From NCBI GenBank assembly GCA_024364735.1, contig JAGFNQ010004015.1, forward strand, positions 235,101 to 299,100: a stretch of 64,000 nucleotides of DNA, read 5' to 3'. Positions 33,833 through 46,138 of this stretch are shown one piece after another. The position numbers and the translations under genes are program-made. The notes beneath the pieces are model-generated. The model saw nothing but the letters and a program-made list of their open reading frames with translations, was not told where the DNA came from and did not search any database. Within the stretch, counting starts at the first letter, position 1; each line of letters starts with the position of its first letter. This DNA comes from Boesenbergia rotunda. Taxonomy: Eukaryota > Streptophyta > Magnoliopsida > Zingiberales > Zingiberaceae.

Positions 33833-36800
33833 TGTAACGCCCGTTTTTTTTTTCCATCAGCGGCGTTACGTTAACATGCTTAGGGCATATTGACATCATA
33901 AGGCAGCGGAATAACTTTAACTTCTACATGCCCTACTACCATTCCTAATTTATTGACATGGGAACCTTAGCATATTAACTTTGAACTTAAGCATCATATC
34001 ATGTCATACATAACATCATATCATAAGGTTCCAGAAGTCATTATTCAAACATATAAGTAACCGAGGTGAAGTTCTAGCATAAACAGTAAACATATAGTTT
34101 CCTGGGCCAAGTCACTAGTACACACATGCGTTCTTGCCCTCCTGCTGCTTCCATCATTGTCCCCTTGAATGATCTGCGGTATAAGGAAATAAGACTATAA
34201 GCACGCAGGCTTAGTAAGACTCTTTCCTACTCACAAAAAACCATTCATCATTCATCATCTCATAATAAGCACATGAAACATTAACATACTTGGTGCTCTA
34301 CTTAGAACATAACATCTTACATCATTTATCGTATACGTTGCATGGCATTAACATAGACATAGTAAACATTCTAAACATTGCATGATACATGGCATAAACA
34401 TAAACATAGTGAACATTCTAAGCATGGCATAATACGTAGCATAAGCATAAACATAGTGAACATTCTAAGCATGACATAATACATAGCATAAACATAAACA
34501 TAGTGAACATTCTAAGCATGACATAATACATAGCATAATACCTATCATATCATATGAACATCTTCTTAACATAATCATGGCATAGTTCATTCATTCTCAT
34601 GCATACTTCTTAACATGAAACGTAAGCATAAAATCTTATCACATAGCATAATGCATAACATGAATGGATGCATGAGTGGAATGCATATACATAAGGATGC
34701 TTAACTTTTAAAAACATACTTTTAAATGCTTAAACATAATCATCATAACATCATTTGGGGTCCCCAGCTTGTACCACATACATACATCATAGCGCGCATC
34801 CCTAGCAAGTCCGAGGTCGCGAGCCCCGACCTATTAGGGTAAGGACAGTATAGTCGGTAGTCCCCGAACCGAGGCGTTCTTAAGGTGTCCATCCCTTTTG
34901 CACAGCTCCGGTAGTGCCCGAACCGTGGACAGCTTCGGTAGTCCAAAACCGGGGCGTTCTTAAGGTGCCCATCCCTTGGACCCATACTTCGGTCCGGTAC
35001 AAGCCCATACATAAAGTAAAATACTTTTCATGTTTCATCATTCATAAGACATTCATAGCATAACCATGTTATATAAAGCATGACTTAACACATGCTTGTC
35101 CTTTCATTGTTCATTCTTATTGCATAACATCATGATGCCTGTAAGGCATGTGCATTATCTTCATTCATAAACATGGTATGCATCTTCTTTCATAAGCATG
35201 ACATGCATCTTCATTCATACAACATGGCATGCATCATTCTTATCATGAACATAAACATAACATACTTATCATGGCATCGTTCTTATCATGAACCTAACAT
35301 AACATACCTATCATAGCATCCTTCTTATCGTGAACATAACCCTATCATACTTATCATGGCATCATTCATATCATGAACATAAACCTATCATACTTATCAT
35401 GGCATCATTCATAACCTAAACATGAAACATAAAGCATGGTGCTTAAACCTTAGGGTCATGGTTAACATGATTCCTACCACATGCTTGATCCTATACATAT
35501 AAATACTTTATGGTAAACATGAACCATCATTCATTGAACCCTAACTCCACCCTCAAACCCTAGATCCAAGGCTTGGCCGATACTTCTAAGGTGGAGTTCC
35601 ATCAATTCCATAAACATGTAATATAGCATAAGGTAAAGGAACTACCATACATTATTTATAAGACCATAGGAAGTCCTTGGGGCTCATGATTAGGGTTAAC
35701 CCTAACCTTTAGGCCACTTTCCTAGAGCTGGCCGAAACTTATAAGGCCATGGGGGTATGGATAAATTCCATTAAAATCCCCAATCAATCATTAAACACTA
35801 ATCACATCTTACCATAGAGCCATTGGAGCCCTTACTTGAAATAAATCATAACTTTTACCCTATTAACCCTTCTTGGCCGAAACTTATAGAGTCTCTAGGC
35901 CATGTGAAAATTCACATAATCACCCTCCATCACCCTTATATCGTGACAACACATAAAAATATATACTTGAAGTTTAGGACTCAACCCTAACCTTTGGGTC
36001 CTTGAGGTTGGCCGAAACATATAGGGTCTCTAGGGTACTCTAAAAATTCCCAAAAATTATTCTTAATCTCTAAACATCATCAGGGAACATTGAATAACAT
36101 TATAAAGATTTTTAGCATCATTATGGACCCTAAAACATTGTGGCCGAAACCCTTAGGGTCTCTAGGTGTTGATTTTGTTCCTTTCATGTTGGCCGAAACC
36201 CTAGGGTGTCCTAGGGTACTCCAAAAATTCCCAAAAATTATACTTAACCTTTACACATCATAAGGGATCATTAAATAATATAATCAAGATTTTTGGCAAA
36301 ATTATAGACCTTTAAATCATGGTGGCCGAATCCCTTAAACTTAAGGTTCTTGGTTTTCCTTCCTTTCAACATCAAATCCAAAAACTAACCAATATATCAT
36401 GCTAAAAATCATGGAAATCATAAGGAACTATTATACCACAGGTGAGGGTGTCTTACCTTGGGTTTCTTGATTTTTCAAACCTTGAAAGAGAATCTAAATA
36501 ACTCCTTAGACCTTAAGTCGAACTCCTTAGACCTTAAGTCACCTCTAGCCCTTGTAACCTTGGGAACCCTTTAGATCTTGGAGATGAGACCCTCTTGTGA
36601 AGCTTTTCCAAGGGAAATCTCCTCTTGAGATTTTCGGCTAGAATGAGGGAGGAAGAAAGAAACTCCCAAACCCCCTCTTTATAGCACATTAAGGAGGGTA
36701 AGTGAAGAGTCATGGTGTCTCTTCCTCTTCCCCTAAGCCTTAACCAAACTCCATTTCATTTCCTCATAGAAATCCCTTGCTAGGTGAGTTGGTTAGAGCA

Positions 36801-37315
36801 TGCATGGTTATACAAGAAGTCAAAGGTTCAAATCCTTGGTGCATGCATTAATTTTCCATTTTATTTTTATTTTATTTTTCCTAATATTCGAAAATCCCCT
36901 AAAAATTCTCCCATAATTATGTTAATATTTCTCATTAAAATCCCTTTATATTTCTATAAATTTTTACCTAAAATTCATCAATAATCATGGTACTAGAAAG
37001 CCCATATAAGGCCCATTAGTGCCTAACTTCTCAATTTAAATAGGAAACCATGCTAAAACTCACCCATAATCATACTAATATTCCTAATTAAAATCCATTT
37101 ATATTTATATTAAATTCTACCTAAAATCCACTAATAATCATGGTACTAGAAAAGCCCATATAAGGCCCATTAGTACTTTGTTTCTCAATTTAAATGAGAA
37201 AAATCATGGATTTTTAGGCTAAGGTTCGTACTAATATTTCTAGGTCCCTCGGAAAATTATCTAGACAAGCTTAATATTTTAAGAAAATATTAAGAGAATT
37301 TTCCGGGTCGTTACA
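33833..37315 (-). mobile_element. LTR 3 of array H (5' LTR in element sense)
   Basis: 3483 bp, TGTAACGCCC to GTTACA, followed by the TSD GAGGT. It has the same internal features as LTR 1; one arm of the GC-island inverted repeat is mutated (34766), and the B box is at 36825-36835. Small differences among LTRs 1-3 are scattered at a level of a few percent. Confidence 0.9.
36779..36848 (+). other. tRNA-like module in LTR 3 of H
   Basis: CTAGGTGAGTTGGTTAGAGC and GGTTCAAATCC (36825-36835) are unchanged, although the bases just before the B box differ (AAGTCAAA instead of AGGTCCAA), which weakens the T stem. Confidence 0.55.
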
Positions 37316-37673
37316 GAGGTGCAGTTGGGTGCTATGTATAATGTTGCATACTTGTTAATGAGTTAACAACCCAATGATTTATGCAAACATTCAATTAGTT
37401 GATAGCATAATGTGATAGTTACATATATGTGATATGTAATCGGTATAATTACCTACCTTCATAGCTAAGAATAACTTGATGGCCACAGCCATGGTGGTTC
37501 TTATCTATGGTTGGATATCAACCTATTTGGAGATGTTCCTACGATCTCCCGAATTGATAAAAAGGGTTATTCAATTTCAAAAATAAATAGGATTTTTTAA
37601 TGTATGTTGATACATTCTTTAATCATTCTTCTCACATAAACTCAATTTGTATTTCTAGGTTAATCACTCGATC
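37316..37673 (+). other. Leader of element D (second part)
   Basis: Continues the leader from 17775 after one TSD copy and ends at the gag ATG (37674). No feature recognised. Confidence 0.65.
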
Positions 37674-40600
37674 ATGTCTTCTCTGAACTTGCGTTCCATA
37701 TTGGACACAAATAAACTGACTGGGCCAAACTTCATGGACTGGCATCGAAACCTGAGTAAAGTCCTCAAGGCAGAGAAGCTTTCTTATGTCCTTAAAGATC
37801 AACTTCCCAACCGTCCTCCTAAAAACGCAACTCCAGACCAGTTTCCTGAGTTACTCAACCTGCTGAAGACTGTAGAGCCTTCTGTGAAGCAGGATCAAAA
37901 GACGGTACTGTTAGTTGGTTCCTCGAAGAAAGGTTCTAAGAGGAAGGCCAAAGAACAGAATAAAGAAAAGAAGAAAAAGGGCAAAAAGACTGAAAAGATA
38001 CCAAAAGGCACTTGCCATCATTGTGGCAAGGAGGGTCACGGGCGAAGAAACTGCAAGGTTTATCTTGAGTCCTTGAAATAGAAGGCATCTGATGCCCCAT
38101 CCTCTTCAAGTATCTTCATTATTGAATGTCACTTTATTTCCTCAAACACCTGGGTAGTTGATACTGGGTGCAGCTCACATATATGTAATGACATACAGGG
38201 GCTAAGGAATAGAAGAAGACTCGTCAAAGGAGAAGCGAATTTACAAGTTGGAAATGGAGCAAAGATTGCTGATGTTGCCATCGGAACATATTTGCTAAAG
38301 CTCCCCACTGGACGTGTCTTAGAATTGGATAATTGTTATTTCGTTCCTTCGTTAATAAAGAACATTGTATCTATTTCATGTTTGAATGAAAAAGGTTATC
38401 ATTTAACTTTTAGTAACAATTGTTGTTACATAACTTTAAATGGCGTTTTTTATCGGAATGGAACTTTATGCAATGGTATCTACACGTTAGATTTATCTAA
38501 TGACGTTTTCAATATCGAAGTTAGCAACAAACGTGCTCGAATAGATAATCGAATAGACTCCTACACTTGGCATTGCCGTCTTGGCCATGTAAGTAAGAAA
38601 CGCATGACCGAATTACACCGATGTGGAATTCTGGAATCATTTGAACCCGGTTCATTTGATACATGTGAATCATGCTTAAAAGGCAAGATGACCAAATTAC
38701 CCTTTTCTGGAAAAGGTAATCCAGTGGATTGCTTGGTCTAATACATACTGATGTATGTGGACCAATGTCAACTTTTGCACAAGGAGGCTATAGCTACTTC
38801 ATCAGCTTTATCGATGATCATTCACGATTCAGGTATGTGTTCTTGATGAAACACAAATCTGAAGCTTTTGAGAAATTCAAAGAGTTCAGAAATGAAGTAG
38901 AGAAACAGCTTGGCAAAAGTATTAAGATACTTCGATCCGATCGAGGTGGTGAATACTTAAGTCAAGAGTTTCAAGATTATCTTAGGGACAATGGGATATT
39001 ATCCCAATGGACTCCGCCATATACACCACAGCATAATGGTGTATCTGAGAGGCGCAACCGAACCTTGATGGACATGGTTAGGTCGATGATGAATCATGCA
39101 ACTCTTCCAAAATCCTTTTGGGGCTATGCACTTAAGACAGCTGTTTACTTGCTAAACAGAGTCCCGACCAAGGTAGTCTCTACTACTCCATATGAGACAT
39201 GGAATAGTAAGAAACCCCACTTAACTCACCTTAAGATATGGGGTTGTCCCGCTTATGTGAAGCGGACTGTATCAGACAAATTGGATGCTAAGTCTGATAA
39301 ATGTCTATTTATTGGATACCCTAAGGAAACGAAGGGTTACCAATTCTATCATCCCTTGGAACAAAAGGTGTTTGTTTCAAGGCATGCTGTATTTCTGGAA
39401 AAAGAATTTCTTTTACAAGAAAACAGTGGGAGTGGCATTGAACTTGATGAGGTTCAAGAAACTCCAATAGACATTACAGAGACACCTAGTCTAGACCCAC
39501 AACCAATACCTCATAATGATGAGCTATCAGTTGAACCTAAAACGACACCACCTCTTCGTAAGTCTGATAGGACATGCAATATTCTAGAGAGATACGGATT
39601 TCTCATAAGCGAATCGAATGACGTGTTACTCATAAGCAATGACGAACCTATCAGTTATGAAGATGTTCTGAAATGTTCAGAAAGGGACAAATGGCTTGAA
39701 GCCATGAAGTCGGAAATGGATTCCATGTACGAAAATCAAGTATGGGACTTAGTTAACCCACCTGAAGGGATTAAGCCCATAGGGTGCAAGTGGGTTTTCA
39801 AGAAGAAAACCGACATGGAAGGTAATGTAGTTACCCTTAAGGCTAGATTAGTGGCAAAAGGATATCGTCAGAAACAAGGAATTGATTATGACGAAACCTA
39901 TTCGCCAGTAGCTATGCGTAAATCCATTCGGATGCTCCTAGCCATAGCAGCTCATTATGATTATGAGATATGACAAATGGATGTGAAAACAGCTTTCCTT
40001 AATGGAAACCTGCTTGAGGATGTATACATGATACAACCTGAAGGTTTCACATCGGTTGATAAAACCAAAGTATGCAAGCTTCGACGATCCATATATGGAC
40101 TGAAGCAAGCATCCAGGAGCTGGAACATCCGTTTTGATGAGACAATCAAAGAGTTTGATTTCTCACAAAATCCTGACGAACCTTGTGTGTAGAAGAAGGT
40201 TAGTGGGAGTACAGTCGTATTCCTAGTGCTATATGACGATGACATATTACTTATAGGAAACGATATATCAGTTTTACAGACAGTTAAAATTTGGTTGTCC
40301 AAAACTTTCTCCATGAAAGACCTGGGAGAAGCAACCTATATCCTTGGGATTAGAATCTATAGAGATAGATCAAAACGGTTGCTTGGTCTTTCGCAGTCTA
40401 CGTATATAGACCGAGTGCTAAAAAGGTTTAGCATGTCAGAATCCAAGAAAGGTTACCTTCCCATCAGGCATGGGATCAACCTTTCAAAGTCTATTTGTCC
40501 GCGCACAGAAGACGAGAGGATTTGCATGAATAAGATTCCCTATGCATCCGCGATAGGATCTATCATGTATGCTATGTTATGTACAAGGCCCGATGTATCA

Positions 40601-41218
40601 TATGCTTTGAGCGTCACAAGCAGATACCAGTCGGATCCAGGAATGGATCATTGGGCGGCTGTCAAGACAATCCTTAAGTACTTAAGAAGAACTAAGGATG
40701 TGTTCCTAATATATGGAGAAGGAGATATGGTAATACGTGGGTATACGGATGCAAGTTTCCAGACAGATAAGGATGACTCCAAATCTCAGTCTGGATATGT
40801 ATTTACTTTGAATGGAGGCGCAGTAAGTTGGAAAAGTTCCAAACAAGACACCGTAGCGGATTCTACCACGGAAGCGGAATATATCGCAGCTTCGGAAGCA
40901 GCAAAAGAAGCAGTCTGGATCAAGAAGTTTGTCTCCGAACTTGGCGTGGTTCCAACCATTGATGAAGCAGTGCCGGTTTACTGCGACAACAATGGAGCTA
41001 TTGCACAAGCAAAGGAACCAAGGTCTCATCAGCGATCCAAACACGTGCTTCGCCGCTATCATCTGATCAGAGAGATTATAAGTAGGAATGACATACAAAT
41101 TGAGAAAATTCCCACTGAAAGGAATTTAGCAGATCCTTTAACTAAGGCCTTGCCTCAGAACAAGTTTGAGGGTCATGTTAGAGCCTATGGTATTGGATAC
41201 TGTAGCGATTGGCATTAG
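37674..41218 (+). pseudogene. gag-pol of element D (Copia), decayed
   Basis: Order: gag N-terminus (LRSILDTNKLTGPNF), an internal gag deletion after about residue 62, gag C-terminus with a complete CCHC knuckle (CHHCGKEGHGRRNC), protease (VVDTGCSSHIC), GAG-pre-integrase zinc region, integrase, RT and RNase H, ending SDWH as in element G. Lesions: TAG 38079-38081, a one-base deletion near 38729, TGA 39971-39973 and TAG 40190-40192. The RT catalytic motif reads YDDD instead of YVDD (about 40229-40240). RNase H residues (ADSTTEAEYIA, YCDNNGAI) are kept. The coding potential suggests a young but dead copy; together with element G it belongs to a Tork/TAR-like Copia lineage (inference). Confidence 0.9.
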
Positions 41219-41232
41219 GCCATGTGGGAGTT
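41219..41232 (+). other. Polypurine tract of element D
   Basis: GCCATGTGGGAGTT lies directly before the 3' LTR. It is short but at the expected place; element G has GTGCTAGTGGGAGAT at the same place. Confidence 0.6.
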
Positions 41233-43530
41233 TGTTAGTGATATGAGAGAAGTGTCCTAAGGCAATCGCCTTATGATTGTAAATATTCATTTTAATAAAT
41301 GATAATTCACTATTTGAGTATACATGTTTGTGTATTTGATTGGGATCTTAAACTCATCTACCGAATGTCCGCAATACAATTCACAGCATAAGAGAATTTG
41401 TGATGGGATCACAACTAGTGATTATCTCTAAATGTGCAATTGTGAAGTATTGAAAATATCCCTAGTCGATGAATTGATAAAAACGGACATTATCAATTCT
41501 GTTGAGACTAGCATGGGTTATTCTCTAATCAGCTGATTCTCACTAGCTGGTGACATTGGGATGTCCGGAGATAAACATGGATGCTAGTTAAGGGAACTAG
41601 TTCATTGGAGTGACTAGCTGTAAAACTTCATATGGTAATCTAAATAGATATGTCAATGAAGTTCTTACTGCAGCTTAAGTGCGATGTTCCTTTGACTTGC
41701 GGTGTTCAAGTCATCTTGGTCATGGAGACTTATACTTTAACATCTTAAGCAAGCATCTCCTAGGAGGTGTGGACCCAGGATGATTGGGTATAAGCCAAAG
41801 TGCCCGAAGATGTTTGAGCAGCCTACAAAGGATTCACCACTCCTTGCGAGGAGATGTATACCCAGGCCTATCGTCGGATTGTTACACAAAGCCTCTAGCC
41901 AGAGCATATCATGTTTAGAGTGCGAGTCTCTTAAATACATGAGAGTAATTAGAAATTCAAAGGACGAGAAAGACACTACTTGGGCTAGGTGTGACGTAGT
42001 CAGCCTAGTGGGGACTGACACAAATAGACCGTCTCCTGAACCAAGTGGGTATAAGATGGTGAAGGGAATGGGGCACGATTCATTAGAGCTGCTGAAGGGT
42101 TTCAGAATTACTTCTGAGATCAAACCATTGATCTTTCGATTAATTGGGGGTCATGATGTACTACTAGGTGCCACTCATGATCGTTCTATAATTAGTTGAT
42201 TATAGACGGCCAACATAAATCGAAAGCCTATTTAGTCACACGCACTACGAGTAATCCGAGGGATTTAAAACGAGTTGAAAATTGGATTTTCCGATCAAGA
42301 GAAATAAGTCGAATCTGAGTTAATCAGAGGCGCAACGGAAACTTAAAATGGCTAAGTCTTTTGAAGGCTTATCGGGCGAATTAAATAAGTTTAATTCGCG
42401 ATCGGTTCGGTTTGGTTTGGCCGGCCAAAGAGGGTGCTAAATCCCTTTGGTTTGGCTGGCCACAACAAGGGGAAGAAATCAATTTATTTGGTTTAATTAA
42501 TAAAATAAATCTAGCGCGATTTGTTTTATAAATTATGGATAAATAAATTTGTGTAGAGAAATTTATATAAATAAATTTATAGAAATTTATTCTTTTATGG
42601 AAATTAAAATGATCATGGAATGGTTTATTTTAATTTTATAAAATCAATTATGAATTGATTTTTTTCATAAAAAGAAAGTTTATAAATTTCTTGTAAAATT
42701 TATTCCATAATTAAAGGAGAGATGAATTTGTTTTATTATAAAGTTAGTTATAATAAAACTTGGTTTAAAAGGAATAATTCATAAGAGAATTTATAAGATA
42801 AATTTCTTATGAAAAACTAATTCCGTTAATTCCGTTAAAAGAGAGACTTGGCAAGGGAGAGGCTACTATATAAAGGAATCAAAGGCAAGCCTTGAATTCC
42901 AATCAATAGAGTAATCAAGAGATTAATTCTCTCCCTCTCTCTCTCTTATTCTCTTCTCCTTCTCCTTCCCTCCTAGGGCCGGGGCCCCTTGCCACTCTTA
43001 GGGCCGGCGCCCCTTGTCCAACCTAGGGTCGGCGCAACCTCACCCTTCCAAGGGTTGGCGTGAGCAAGGATCACCAAGAAGGAGTCAAACAAGAAGAAGA
43101 AGAAGCGGATCGCAACTTCTCTCTTCCCGAAATTTAGATTCTGTTTCTTGTTGGTTAGTTTCCATTCTTTTCTCTTGTTCTTCTAGTTGTACCTTTAGAG
43201 AATCTAGTAGTTCTCGTTGGCACAAAACTCGTGACTTTGTGAAGTCATCCCGAAGAGAACTCGGCGTGGACGCGAATAGAGGCGAAGCTTCCAAGGGACG
43301 CTACGGTTGGATCTCGTCCCTTTTCTTCGAGTTACACGAGGTACAAAGTAAATTAGTTTACTTTTCTGCAATGTTTTAATTTATGATTACGTCCACACAT
43401 CATAAGGTCGCATGCTAGATACGTGGTTAAAATAATTTGTGAAATTATTTTATGTTAGTTCTTCCGCTGCACGTAAAATTTTAAAATATTACGAACCCAT
43501 ATCCTTGTCGACATGCACCCAGTCCCAACT
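41233..43530 (+). mobile_element. 3' LTR of element D (2298 bp)
   Basis: Uninterrupted TGTTAGTGAT to CCCAACT, followed by TSD TGCTA. It is the best reference for the family. It contains the 139-codon frame at 41780-42199, a GGCCGGCC block near 42420, a TATA box at 42867-42874 and a CT-rich leader. Confidence 0.92.
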
Positions 43531-43706
43531 TGCTATCCATGCCCATGGTAAAGTAGATATCCGATCTCGTACACAATATAGCATACATGAGGCTTCCTAT
43601 AGCCGATGCATAAGGAATCGCCTTCATCTCCTCTATCTCCTTTGATGTTTTAGGACACATCTCCTTAGATAGAGGAACTCTATGCCTAAAAGGTAGAAAA
43701 CCTTTC
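43531..43706 (-). pseudogene. Element C reverse transcriptase fragment
   Basis: The minus-strand frame contains the RT/connection motif IPYASAIGSLMYAILCTR. On the left it joins the RNase H piece across D; on the right it joins the RT piece at 45265 across solo LTR E. In both cases the join is in frame once one TSD copy is removed. Confidence 0.88.
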
Positions 43707-44429
43707 TGTTGGTGCAAGTTGCATCAATGATGTTCTCCTCTAAGTGTTTTAAAATTTGACAATTTACTTAAGTCAGTGACACATTGAACAGACAAAGGGG
43801 AGTTAAGAGAGGAGTAACCAAAGTGGAAGGAAGTCCTAGTAAACCTAGGCAATAAGTCCTGGTTCAGGGAATTGGGCACTAAGTCCTGATCAAGGATTGG
43901 GCACTAAGTCCTGACAAAGGGCTGGGGACTGAAGACCTATTCGGAAGGTGGTCAATAAGTCCTGGTCGGGGACTGGCAAGAAGACCTGGCCGAGGGTTGG
44001 GCACCGAAGACCTGGTTCGGGGAATTGGGCACAAAGACCTGGCCGAGGGTTGGGCACCTAAGTCCTGGACCTAGGGTTTGGGTATGGAGTCTTGGTCCGA
44101 GGGACTGAGAAACCTAGCTGAGCGATGACTAAGGACAGAAGTAGAGACGGGTCGGGGTTCGAGCGTCTCGAGGTCCGGAATAATCGGAGGCTAAGCAAAA
44201 GTCCACCCGAAGGACTGGGTGGCAACCGACTCTTGAAAGGAGTAGGTGGAAGGCGCGTTCTCGGGCGTGAGAACTTGCGTCGATTCGACCTAGGGTTTCG
44301 TGCAAATCCGAAGTCCGAACCAAGTCCTTAAGGCTAATATTGTATGTATATTTGCTTTGTGTTTGTGTATCATGCAAGTACCAAGAACCGGAGACAAAAT
44401 AGGTAACCAGGTTGGAAGCCCTGAAGCCA

Positions 44430-44491
44430 GGCACCCCCATCAGTGGGGGTGCCCCCAAGCATCCAGGGCGCCCCCTTTGATGGGGGCGCCC
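44430..44491 (+). repeat. Two GC-rich hairpins in LTR E
   Basis: Hairpin 1 has 10-bp arms GGCACCCCCA (44430-44439) and TGGGGGTGCC (44444-44453). Hairpin 2 has 10-bp arms GGGCGCCCCC (44466-44475) and GGGGGCGCCC (44482-44491). Confidence 0.85.
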
Positions 44492-44764
44492 AAGCTAAAG
44501 AAGAAAAAGTGGCAATGTTGTGTAGTAAGCAGAATAGGCTTCAAGCGGGCCACCCAGGAGGTCCGGGCCGCCCGGGTTCAAAGCTGTTTTGCTGCTGCGA
44601 GTTCGAAGCAGGAGATTAGCATTGACTTGGTTCAAGCTAGGCACCCGGGAGGTCCGGGGCACCCTGGTCAAAGATTTTATCAGCTGCAGCGAGGTCGGCG
44701 CTGGGATAAGGTTTGACCGAGTTTATCGGGGCGCCCCCAACGTCCAGGGCGCCCGTAGGAAACC

Positions 44765-44771
44765 TATAAAA
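44765..44771 (+). promoter_or_regulatory. TATA box of LTR E
   Basis: TATAAAA follows the hairpin cluster and a GGGCGCCC copy, in the same setting as the TATA boxes at 75 and 4074. Confidence 0.6.
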
Positions 44772-45264
44772 GGGGCTTCGACCCATCTACTTCAAACACA
44801 ACTACTAAGTGCTATTCTGATCATTCTAACCGATGACAACGCGCTAAAGACGAGGCTCTACGACCGGGAGGCTTTAGGAGGAAGTGCGCGGCACTTCGGA
44901 GGTCCAGATCGGCCGAGTTTCAGATTCTTGTTCGGTTTGCTTTTATTTGTTCCGTACATAACTTTCAATATTGTTGCTTGTAACTATACACTGTAAGATG
45001 GGTTTTCTCCACCTCTGAAAATTTCGGAAAGGAGACCAATAGTGGACTCACGCCGAGTACATAGGCCTTGGACGTATTAACTGGGTTGGGAACCAAGTAA
45101 ATAAATTCCGCTATGTCCTTGTGTATTGTTTTTCTTTTTCTGTTTTACTTTTCCGTTGTGCTACTAACTCTAATCTTTGAACGTTCGAAAGATTTACTAA
45201 GTTTACCGAAAGATTTTCACGGTCGATATTCACCCCCCCCTCTATCGACGGCACCGGCCCTACA

Positions 45265-46138
45265 CTTTCTTGGAGTTTTTCATGCTAAAACGAGCCAGGA
45301 CAGTGTCTATATATGAAGCTTGGGATAAGCACAACATCCTTTTCTGGCGATCCCTTATAACCTTGATCCCAAGGATGTGCCCTGCTTCTCCCAAGTCCTT
45401 CATATCGAAATGTTTGGACAATCATACCCTTATGTCTGACAACACTTTGACATTGTTGCCAATGAGCAAGATGTCATCTACGTATAGTACAAGAAACACC
45501 ACTACGTTTCCGTCACATCTCTTATATACACATGATTCATCTGGACTTTGAATAAATCCATATGATTGAATTACCTCATCAAAGCGGATGTTCCATGATC
45601 TTGAAGCTTTCTTCAATCCATAAATGGTCTAATTAAGCTTGCACACTAGATGCTATTTGCCCTTCGCAATGAATCCTTCTGGTTGCTTCATGTAGATGGC
45701 CTCCTCAAGACTTCCGTTAAGGAAAGCTATCTTGACGTTCATCTGTCATAGCTCATAGTGCATATGAGCGACAATAGATAAGAGAATCTGGATAGACTTA
45801 AGCATGACTACTGGCGAAAAGGTCTCCTCATAATCGATATCCTCTTTCTGAGTATACCCTTTCGCAACAAGCCTAGCTTTGAAGGTCTCAACCTTCCCGT
45901 CTGATCCTCTCTTTCTCTTGTAGATCCACTTGCATCTAATGACTTTTACACCATTGGGTGGTTCTACTAGCTCCTAGACATGATTAGAATCCATAGATTC
46001 TATCTCTGAATTCATTGCCCTTTGCCAAGAATCCGCATCCTTATCTTGGAGTGCCTCATCATAGGTCCAAGGATCCGGTTCATGTTCGCCAGGGACCAAG
46101 TCCGATGACTCTCCCAAAAACATGAATCCACTACTAGA
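45265..46138 (-). pseudogene. Element C reverse transcriptase, main part
   Basis: The minus strand shows VFLVLYVDDILLIGN (catalytic YVDD, within the frame 45422-45616), KKASRSWNIRFDE and, upstream, the RT N-terminal region. Stops replace tryptophan codons (TAG for TGG near 45975 and TGA for TGG near 45749) and there are other lesions. The piece ends at the CACTA insertion and continues at 55393. Confidence 0.85.

Larger units (their letters stand above)
17776..37315 (-). mobile_element. Array H: tandem Gypsy chromovirus, LTR-internal-LTR-internal-LTR, TSD GAGGT
   Basis: Three LTRs of 3482, 3485 and 3483 bp (17776-21257, 28477-31961, 33833-37315) alternate with two internal segments of about 1.87 kb; the first segment is split by D2. 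All parts are in the minus orientation. One pair of GAGGT duplications (17771-17775 and 37316-37320) flanks the whole array, so a single integration was followed by LTR-mediated duplication, or a tandem was integrated. Both internal segments share the same large deletion and lesions. Long LTRs, the initiator-Met PBS and a chromodomain-like tail suggest a Tekay/Del-type chromovirus (inference). Confidence 0.92.
9217..43530 (+). mobile_element. Element D: Copia retrotransposon carrying nested insertions, TSD TGCTA
   Basis: The order is 5' LTR (9217-16419, interrupted), PBS (16421), leader (16439-17775 and 37316-37673), gag-pol (37674-41218), PPT and 3' LTR (41233-43530). Flanking TGCTA copies at 9212-9216 and 43531-43535 prove a single insertion event into element C. 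Without nested DNA the element is about 9.9 kb. The two LTRs look only a few percent different, so insertion was fairly recent. The gag-pol frame is broken, and gag has an internal deletion. Confidence 0.92.
43707..45264 (+). mobile_element. Solo LTR E (Copia, related to A), TSD CTTTC
   Basis: 1558 bp, starts TGTTGGTGCA and ends CCCTACA, flanked by CTTTC (43702-43706 and 45265-45269). Layout as in LTR A: a minisatellite with AAGTCCTGG/GACCTGG cores (43850-44110), GC-rich hairpins (44430-44491, more at 44540-44760), TATAAAA (44765-44771) and a poly-C tract (about 45232-45240). ORFs such as 44300-44716 and 44589-44996 are LTR sequence. Confidence 0.9.

Noticed and set aside
17776..37315. CRISPR-like or satellite array
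   Set aside because: The long-range repetition is explained by three LTRs and two internal segments; the short AACATAAACATAG repeats are inside the LTRs and lack uniform spacers.
44300..44996. Two overlapping frames of about 135 codons in solo LTR E
   Set aside because: They are within an LTR defined by exact ends and TSD, over hairpin-rich sequence; no known domain.
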